Shown here: positions 58,711 to 64,000 of the stretch, one piece after another
Numbering within the stretch: the first letter of the stretch is position 1
How the letters are laid out: every line of letters begins with the position of its first letter
From: Actinomycetospora lemnae
Lineage (GTDB): Bacteria; Actinomycetota; Actinomycetes; Mycobacteriales; Pseudonocardiaceae
Length of the DNA: 64,000 nucleotides
Reading direction: 5' to 3'
Assembly: GCF_028737315.1 (NCBI RefSeq)
Contig: NZ_JAQZAO010000003.1
Coordinates: forward strand, 186,001 to 250,000
The notes under the pieces: generated by a model
Seen by the model: the letters and a program-made list of their open reading frames with translations, nothing else
Database searches by the model: none
What the model was told of the DNA's origin: nothing
Made by a program: the position numbers and the translations under genes

Positions 58711-60882
58711 ATGACGCTCGCACGCGACCTGAAGATCATCCGTGGTGCCTGCCCGCACGACTGCCCGGACACCTGCGCGATGCTCTACCACGTCGAGGAC
58801 GGCCGTCTCGTCGACGTCAAGGGCGACCCGGAGCACCCCATGACGCGCGGCGGCCTGTGCGTCAAGCTCAAGGACTTCCCGGAGCACCACTACCAGTCGG
58901 ACCGCCTGCTGCACCCGATGCGGCGGGTCGGCCCGAAGGGCGCCGGGCAGTTCGAGCGGATCACGTGGGGCGAGGCGCTCGAGGAGATCCGGTCGCGCTG
59001 GACCGACATCATCACCGCGCACGGACCGCAGGCGATCATGCCCCACGCGTACCTGGGCCACCAGGGCGTCATCAACGGCCTGACCGCCGGCGACGCGTTC
59101 TTCAACCGTCTCGGCGCGAGCGTCGCCGAGAAGACCTACTGCGAGTCGGGCTCGTCGACGGCCTGGCACATGACCGTGGGCGGCACCGGCGGCCTCGACG
59201 TCGAGTCGATGGCGCACTCGCGCTACATCGTCGTGTGGGGCATGAACATGACCAGCACGAACCTCCACGGCTGGCCGTTCCTGCTCGAGGCCCGCAAGAA
59301 CCACGGCGCGAAGATCGTCGTCATCGACCCGGTGCGGACCCGGACCGCCCGCCAGGCGGACTGGCACATCCGCATCCGGCCCGGCACCGACGGCGCGCTC
59401 GCGATGGGGATGATCCACGAGATCGTGGCGCAGGACCTCGTCGACCACGACTACGTCGCGAAGTACACGGTCGGCTTCGAGGAGCTGGCGGCCCGGGCGG
59501 CGCAGTACCCGCCGGAGCGCGTCGAGGAGATCACCGGCGTCCCGGCCGAGGACGTGCGGACCCTGGCCCGCGAGTACGCCACGACGCAGCCGGCGGCCAT
59601 CCGCCAGGGCGTGGCGATCGAGCGCAGCCGCGGCGGCGGGCAGGCGATCCGCGCCATCACGTCGCTGCCCGCGCTCGTCGGCGCGTGGCGCCACGTCGGC
59701 GGCGGGACGATGGAGATGCCGATCTGGGAGTTCCCGACGCTCTTCGACAAGATCTGCATGCCGGAGTGGATCCCCGAGGGCACCCGGGTGATCAACGAGC
59801 TCGACCTCGGCATGGCGCTCACGGGCGAGATGGCGCTCGACCCGCCGATCAAGTCCCTGTTCGTCTACAACTCGAACCCCGTCTCGCAGGGCCCGGCGCA
59901 GGCCAAGACGATGGCGGGCCTGATGCGCGACGACCTGTTCACCGTGGTCAGCGACCACTTCGTCAACGACACCGCGAAGTTCGCCGACCTCGTGCTGCCC
60001 GCCACCATGCAGGCCGAGCAGCTCGACATCATGGTCACCTGGGGCCACCTCTACATCTCGCTGAACCAGCCCGCGATCGCGCCGCCGGGCGAGTGCGTCC
60101 CCAACTCCGAGCTCTTCCGCCGGCTCGCGAGGACCATGGGCTTCACCGACGACTACTGGGACCGCACCGACGAGCAGATGCTGCGCGACTTCCACGACTG
60201 GGACGCCCCGGCGCTGCAGGGCATCACCTACGACTCGCTCAAGGAGACCGGCTGGGCGCGGCTGAACGTCGGGCTGCCCCACGAGCGGGCCCCGCACGCC
60301 GAGGGCAACTTCCCGACGCCGTCGGGCAAGTGCGAGTTCCGGTCCAGCCTCGCCGAGGGCGGCAACTTCGTCGTGCCGGTGTGGCGGTCGATGTACGAGG
60401 CCATGCAGCCCGGCGAGCCCGTCGACCCGCTGCCGGACTACGTGCCGCCGTTCGAGTCGCCGGAGTCCGACCCGGAGCTGGCGGAGCGCTACCCGATGAA
60501 CATCGTCTCGCCGAAGCCGCACGCGTTCCTCAACAGCCAGTACGCCAACGCCGAGTCGAAGCAGCGCGCCCAGGGGGACCAGCGGGTGTGGATCCACCCG
60601 GACGACGCGGCCGGGCGCGGCATCCTCGACGGTGAGATGGTCCGGGTGTTCAACGACCGCGGCGGCTTCTGCGGCCCTGCGGTGGTCGACGACATCGTCA
60701 TGCCGGGCCTGGTCATGGCCAACGTCGGGCACTGGCAGGACAAGGCGTCGGGGAGCACCGTCAACACGATCACCGCCGATCGGCACAACCAACTGGGCAA
60801 CGCCGGGGTTTACTCGGACAATCTGGTGGAGGTGGAGAAGGTCGCCGACGACCCGATCCCCGAGCCCCTCGCCGGGCTGTAG
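58711..60882 (+). CDS. Molybdopterin-dependent oxidoreductase
   Basis: The 723-residue protein is a Mo-bisMGD enzyme with an N-terminal [4Fe-4S] site formed by Cys14, Cys18, Cys22 and Cys50 (CPHDCPDTC and GGLC), the molybdopterin domain beginning ERITWGEALEEI, a possible Mo-ligand region TYCESGSSTAW near residue 145, and a C-terminal dinucleotide-binding domain (VWIHPDDAAGRGILDGEMVRVFNDRGG). There is no Tat signal, so it is cytoplasmic. Substrate is unclear (formate-dehydrogenase, sulfoxide or thiosulfate-reductase groups are all possible). ATG 58711 has GGAGG 9 nt upstream. Confidence 0.9.
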   Translation: MTLARDLKIIRGACPHDCPDTCAMLYHVEDGRLVDVKGDPEHPMTRGGLCVKLKDFPEHHYQSDRLLHPMRRVGPKGAGQFERITWGEALEEIRSRWTDIITAHGPQAIMPHAYLGHQGVINGLTAGDAFFNRLGASVAEKTYCESGSSTAWHMTVGGTGGLDVESMAHSRYIVVWGMNMTSTNLHGWPFLLEARKNHGAKIVVIDPVRTRTARQADWHIRIRPGTDGALAMGMIHEIVAQDLVDHDYVAKYTVGFEELAARAAQYPPERVEEITGVPAEDVRTLAREYATTQPAAIRQGVAIERSRGGGQAIRAITSLPALVGAWRHVGGGTMEMPIWEFPTLFDKICMPEWIPEGTRVINELDLGMALTGEMALDPPIKSLFVYNSNPVSQGPAQAKTMAGLMRDDLFTVVSDHFVNDTAKFADLVLPATMQAEQLDIMVTWGHLYISLNQPAIAPPGECVPNSELFRRLARTMGFTDDYWDRTDEQMLRDFHDWDAPALQGITYDSLKETGWARLNVGLPHERAPHAEGNFPTPSGKCEFRSSLAEGGNFVVPVWRSMYEAMQPGEPVDPLPDYVPPFESPESDPELAERYPMNIVSPKPHAFLNSQYANAESKQRAQGDQRVWIHPDDAAGRGILDGEMVRVFNDRGGFCGPAVVDDIVMPGLVMANVGHWQDKASGSTVNTITADRHNQLGNAGVYSDNLVEVEKVADDPIPEPLAGL

Positions 60883-60916
60883 TCGACCGTGGAACGACCG
60901 CGCCGGGAGGCCCGCC

Positions 60917-61372
60917 ATGACGACCCCGTCCGCGGCGCTCTGTCGCGGTGGCACGCCGCCGGCCGGGGCGACGGTCGCCGACGCGATGCTCGCGTGCCCC
61001 AAGACGTCCACGCCCGACACGACGGTCGCGGAGGCGCGGGCGGTGCTCGCCGACGACCACGTGCACGCGGTGCTCGTCGTCGACGGTCCCCAGCTGCTCG
61101 CCGTCGTCGAGCGCGGGGACCTGGAGGGCGCGCCGGCGTCCGGCGCCGTCGTGGACCGGGGACGCCTCGACGGCCGGACCGTCGCGCCGGACGCCGACCT
61201 GCACGCGGTCCGGCAGGCCATGACGGGCCGGCGCCTGGCCGTCGTCGACGACCAGGGCGCGCTGCTCGGCCTGCTCTGCCGCAAGCGCCACGGGCGGGGC
61301 TTCTGCTCGCGGGAGGACGTCGAGGCCCGCGAGCGGGAGCGGGCCGAGCGGGCCGAGCGGCCCGAGCAGTAG
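60917..61372 (+). CDS. CBS domain-containing protein
   Basis: The 151-residue protein contains a pair of CBS motifs: VADAMLACPKTSTPDTTVAEARAVLADDHVHAVLVVD and RTVAPDADLHAVRQAMTGRRLAVVDDQGALLGLLCR, with a short charged tail (AREREERAERAERPEQ-like). CBS pairs bind adenosine nucleotides and regulate partners. It follows the molybdoenzyme gene by 34 bp with CCGGGAGG before the ATG, so it may be co-transcribed with it. Confidence 0.82.
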   Translation: MTTPSAALCRGGTPPAGATVADAMLACPKTSTPDTTVAEARAVLADDHVHAVLVVDGPQLLAVVERGDLEGAPASGAVVDRGRLDGRTVAPDADLHAVRQAMTGRRLAVVDDQGALLGLLCRKRHGRGFCSREDVEARERERAERAERPEQ

Positions 61373-61376
61373 GCGC

Positions 61377-62177
61377 TCAGCGCCCCGGGAACACCGGCGG
61401 CCGCTTCTCGAAGAACGCGGACACGCCCTCGACGCGGTCCTCGCCGGCCAGGACGCGCGCGACGGCGGCCTCGGTGTCGGCCCAGCCCTGCGCGTCGGCG
61501 TCCTGCAGCGCGGCGTCGAGGGCGGCGAGCGTGGCCGTCACGGCGACCGGCGAGCGCGCCGCGATGCGCTCGGCCAGCGCGAGGGCGTGCTCCTCGGCCT
61601 GCCCGGGCTCGACGAGGTCGCCGACGAGGCCGAGCGCGTGCGCCCGCGCGGCCTCGAGCGGGTCGCCGGTGAGCAGCATCTGCCGCGCCACCATCGGCGG
61701 CAGCGCCCGCGGCCCGCGGAACAGGGCCCCGCAGTTGGCGACGAGCCCGAGCCCGACCTCCGGCAGCCCGAAGCGCGCGGTGCGCCCGGCCACGAGCACG
61801 TCGCACGCCAGGGCGATCTCGAAGCCGCCGCCGAACGCGATGCCCTCGACCGCGCCGACCAGCGGCGTCGTCCGCCGCCGGGCGACGACGCCGTAGTTGC
61901 CGCCCCGCGGGGTCGGCGCGCCCGGCCCCACCGCGATGTCGGTGCCCGCGCAGAACACCTCGGGCCCGCCGCTGAGCACGCCGCAGCGCAGCTCCGGGTC
62001 GTCGTCGAGGGTGTCGAGGGCGCGGTCGAGCGCGATCGTCATGGCGGCGTCGACGGCGTTGCGCTTGTCGCCGCGCGTCATGCGCACCAGGAGGACGTGG
62101 CCGCGGCGCTCGGTCCGCACCCGCGCGGCGACCTCCTCGGCGGACGGCGGCGGGGTCTCGGGCCACAGGGAGGTCAT
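61377..62177 (-). CDS. Enoyl-CoA hydratase/isomerase family protein (second)
   Basis: The 266-residue crotonase-fold protein has RGDKRNAVDAAM, the oxyanion-hole segments VFCAGTDIAVG and EGIAFGGGFEIALACDVLVA, and FGLPEVGLGLVANCGALFRGPR with the catalytic Glu in LPEVGLG. It probably hydrates enoyl-CoA esters in fatty-acid or aromatic degradation. It is convergent with the CBS gene. Confidence 0.9.
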   Translation of the reverse strand: MTSLWPETPPPSAEEVAARVRTERRGHVLLVRMTRGDKRNAVDAAMTIALDRALDTLDDDPELRCGVLSGGPEVFCAGTDIAVGPGAPTPRGGNYGVVARRRTTPLVGAVEGIAFGGGFEIALACDVLVAGRTARFGLPEVGLGLVANCGALFRGPRALPPMVARQMLLTGDPLEAARAHALGLVGDLVEPGQAEEHALALAERIAARSPVAVTATLAALDAALQDADAQGWADTEAAVARVLAGEDRVEGVSAFFEKRPPVFPGR

Positions 62178-62256
62178 GTCTCAATCCTGGACGGTTCCCG
62201 GGACGACGCCCGCGGGTCCCTACCGTCGTGCGCAGGCCGACGGAGGGAGATCGCTG

Positions 62257-62502
62257 GTGTCGCAGACGGTGTCGACGGCGGTGTCGAAGGCAGGGACGAA
62301 GGCGGGGTCGACGGCAGGACGAGCCCAGAACACGGACCGGGCCGCGCTCGCGCGGTACCTCGTCGAGCGGTACGCGGCGGGCGTGAGCCTCATGCGTCTG
62401 TCCGAGGACACCGGCCGCAGCTTCGGTCACGTCCGCCGCCTCCTGCTCGACGCCGGCGTGACCCTGCGGCCCCGCGGCGGCCGCCGGCCCCGGACGACCT
62501 GA
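62257..62502 (+). CDS. Small helix-turn-helix protein
   Basis: The 81-residue protein has a Ser/Thr/Ala-rich N-terminus and an HTH: RAALARYLVERYAAGVSLMRLSEDTGRSFGHVRRLLLDAGVTLRPRGGRR. GGAGGGAG lies 8 nt before GTG 62257. It resembles short actinobacterial HTH proteins that follow a similar VSLMRLSEDTGRSFG pattern; targets are unknown. Confidence 0.78.
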   Translation: MSQTVSTAVSKAGTKAGSTAGRAQNTDRAALARYLVERYAAGVSLMRLSEDTGRSFGHVRRLLLDAGVTLRPRGGRRPRTT

Positions 62503-62535
62503 GGGCGGGTTCGGCCAGGGTGGGTAACCGCCACC

Positions 62536-63105
62536 ATGGCCAAGGGCGCACAGGACTACGCGAAGGACTACACCCACCCTGAGCTGCGGGAGGAGCTCAA
62601 GGAGGAGATCAAGCAGTCCGACAGGGGCGGGGCCCCGGGCAAGTGGTCGGCCCGCAAGAGCCAGCTGCTCACGCAGGAGTACGAGAAGCAGGGCGGCGGC
62701 TACGAGCACCCCGACCAACCCACCGACGCCCAGCGCAGCCTCGCCCAGTGGACCGACGAGGAGTGGCAGACCGCCGACGGCTCCACACAGGCCCGCGGCG
62801 ACGGCGAGACCGACCGCTACCTGCCGAAGAAGGCGTGGGAGCAGATGCCGGACGAGGAGAAGGAGGAGACCCGCCGGCGCAAGCGGGAGGCCTCGAAGAA
62901 CGGGCAGGGCGACGTCCCGAACACCGCCGCGGCGAAGAAGGAGCGCAAGGGCGCCGAGCTCGACGAGCTGAAGGCGGACGAGGCGGCCAAGGAGGCCCGG
63001 CGCATGGAGCCGGACACCGCCCAGCGGGCGCTCGAGCACGAGCGTGACCACCGCGACCGCACCACCGTCGAGCGTGCGCTGCAGAAGGCCGCCGACGAGG
63101 GCTGA
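62536..63105 (+). CDS. DUF5872 domain protein
   Basis: The 189-residue very hydrophilic protein matches DUF5872: YTHPELREELKEEIKQSDRGGAPGKWSARKSQLLTQEYEKQGGGY, then SLAQWTDEEWQTADG and RYLPKKAWEQMPDEEKEETRRRKREASKNGQGDVPNT. The C-terminal third is Lys/Glu/Arg-rich helix. It is probably a cytoplasmic stress-related or nucleic-acid-associated protein, function unknown. Confidence 0.85.
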   Translation: MAKGAQDYAKDYTHPELREELKEEIKQSDRGGAPGKWSARKSQLLTQEYEKQGGGYEHPDQPTDAQRSLAQWTDEEWQTADGSTQARGDGETDRYLPKKAWEQMPDEEKEETRRRKREASKNGQGDVPNTAAAKKERKGAELDELKADEAAKEARRMEPDTAQRALEHERDHRDRTTVERALQKAADEG

Positions 63106-63119
63106 GCCGGCCCGGGCGG

Positions 63120-64000
63120 TCAGGCCTGCGCGGTCTCGCTGCGCAGGTCGTCCAGGCCGGTGAGGGCGAGGACGCGTCCGGCGACGCTGTCGCTGGACGC
63201 GTGCAGTCGCAGGCCGGCGAGGTCGCGGCGCAGGTCGTGGACGGCCTGCACCGCGGAGCTGGAGAAGACCGAGGCGCCGTCGAGGTCGACCGTCACCTCG
63301 CGGGCGCCGCCGCGCGCGGCCTCGAGCACGCGGTGGCGGAAGCGCTCGACGGTCTCGGCGTCGATCGGTCCGGTCACCGCGAGCACGTCGTCGCGCAGCT
63401 CGGTGGCGAGGTCCTCGCCGGTGTCGCGGACCGTGGCCGCGGTCTCGTCGCCGTAGGAGCCGACGAGGACGTCGCGGCGCACCGGCGTCACGAGCGTGAC
63501 CGTGGTGCCGCCGGGCCCGGTGGCCACGTCCACCCGCTCGACGAGCCCGCGCATCATCATCAGCCCGCGCCCGCGCCCGCCCGCGTCCTCGGGGGCCGGC
63601 AGCCAGCGTCCGGCGTCGGCGACCGTCACGTGCACCCGCCCGCCGTCGTCCAGGACGGCGTCGACCCGGGCGCCGACGCCGTCGGCGGGCGGCTCCGGGT
63701 GGGCGTGCTCGAGGGCGTTGGTGACGGCCTCGCCCACCGCGTGGACCAGCGCCGACGCGTCGTCCTCGCCCACGCCGACGTCGTCGAGCCACGCGTCGAG
63801 GGCCCGGCGCACCCGACGGAGGCCGCGGGGCTCGGCGGGGACCTCGACGGCGAGCGGCGACGGCGGCGCCGCCGTGCGCTGCACCGCGAGCAGGGTGGCG
63901 TCGTCGGCGTGGCCACCGCCGGTCCAGCCCATGCGCTCCACCGTGAGCGCGGCGATCCGGTCGACCCGCGCGGCGGGCACGGTCGTGCCGGCCTCGACGT
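63120..64000 (-). CDS. SpoIIE-type phosphatase/RsbW-like kinase/STAS fusion (5' truncated)
   Basis: The frame is open to the right edge, so the N-terminus is missing. The visible part has the end of a PP2C/SpoIIE phosphatase (GGHADDATLLAVQRT), an HATPase_c_2 RsbW-like anti-sigma kinase domain (LVHAVGEAVTNALEHAHPEPP, GRGRGLMMMRGLVERVD) and a C-terminal STAS domain (VTVDLDGASVFSSSAVQAVHDLRRDLAG, with Ser in the phospho-acceptor position). This three-part fusion would act in a partner-switching cascade controlling a stress sigma factor. Confidence 0.88.
   Translation of the reverse strand, partial: VEAGTTVPAARVDRIAALTVERMGWTGGGHADDATLLAVQRTAAPPSPLAVEVPAEPRGLRRVRRALDAWLDDVGVGEDDASALVHAVGEAVTNALEHAHPEPPADGVGARVDAVLDDGGRVHVTVADAGRWLPAPEDAGGRGRGLMMMRGLVERVDVATGPGGTTVTLVTPVRRDVLVGSYGDETAATVRDTGEDLATELRDDVLAVTGPIDAETVERFRHRVLEAARGGAREVTVDLDGASVFSSSAVQAVHDLRRDLAGLRLHASSDSVAGRVLALTGLDDLRSETAQA

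Noticed and set aside
58600..63792. A 1730-codon open frame on the minus strand opposite the molybdoenzyme, CBS and DUF5872 genes
   Set aside because: Its translation is repetitive Arg/Gly/Val-rich sequence of the kind produced opposite GC-rich genes; the plus-strand genes have full family motifs.
1..64000. tRNA, rRNA, prophage, transposase or integrase genes
   Set aside because: Looked for conserved tRNA-like arms, IS terminal repeats and recombinase motifs and saw none; gene content is ordinary chromosomal.

Overview
The window is about 64 kb of very GC-rich DNA with strong G/C bias at third codon positions and many GTG starts. The gene content is actinobacterial: two GAF-ANTAR regulators, class III cyclase, SpoIIE/RsbW/STAS protein, DUF5872, DUF1707, DUF2243/CtaG, LigD-like end-joining protein, a CGAAC-N4-GTTCG SOS box, and a GntR-controlled inositol cluster of the Corynebacterium/Pseudonocardia kind. 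A member of the Pseudonocardiales (Pseudonocardia or Actinomycetospora-like) is my best guess, but no rRNA or marker gene is present to settle this. I saw no tRNA, rRNA, CRISPR array, insertion sequence or prophage.

Layout. 1-7.3 kb: a truncated repeat-rich heparin-lyase-like protein, an acetolactate-synthase-like ThDP enzyme, a GAF-ANTAR protein, a P450/PadR pair and a divergent SDR. 7.4-18.4 kb: mostly minus-strand housekeeping and stress genes (Usp, Dabb, IucA/IucC siderophore synthetase, patatin, MerR and Hsp20), SOS-controlled dinB, zwf, a carboxylesterase and a membrane protein. 18.5-32.1 kb: MarR, DUF2243-CtaG, a 2-oxoacid decarboxylase, frameshifted psuG, GAF-ANTAR plus cyclase, a SARP-type regulator with tandem repeats on both sides, Mn catalase, hemerythrin, SMR pump/TetR and a CYTH-like protein.

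32.1-44.5 kb: a complete myo-inositol catabolic locus. A GntR repressor gene is divergent from an eight-gene operon (iolC, IolJ-like aldolase, iolB, iolD, iolE, iolG, an IolH-like epimerase, iolA) in which every junction overlaps by 1-8 nt. A separate promoter follows for the transporter gene iolT and a Usp gene. The two promoters carry near-identical operator/-35/-10 blocks, so one repressor probably controls uptake and breakdown together. Between the second promoter and iolT lies a ~410-nt leader containing a textbook intrinsic terminator, which suggests an attenuated leader or a ~190-nt small RNA. This is the most interesting undescribed element I see.

44.5-64 kb: MBL hydrolase, Dph6-like protein, a LigD-like protein whose ligase domain has lost its catalytic residues and whose gene is frameshifted, crotonase/MOSC, ArsR/SRPBCC, isochorismatase, acyl-CoA dehydrogenase, NMN adenylyltransferase/phosphoglycerate mutase, a cupin-kinase-response regulator operon, a molybdopterin oxidoreductase, CBS protein, crotonase, a small HTH protein, DUF5872, and a truncated SpoIIE-type phosphatase at the right edge.
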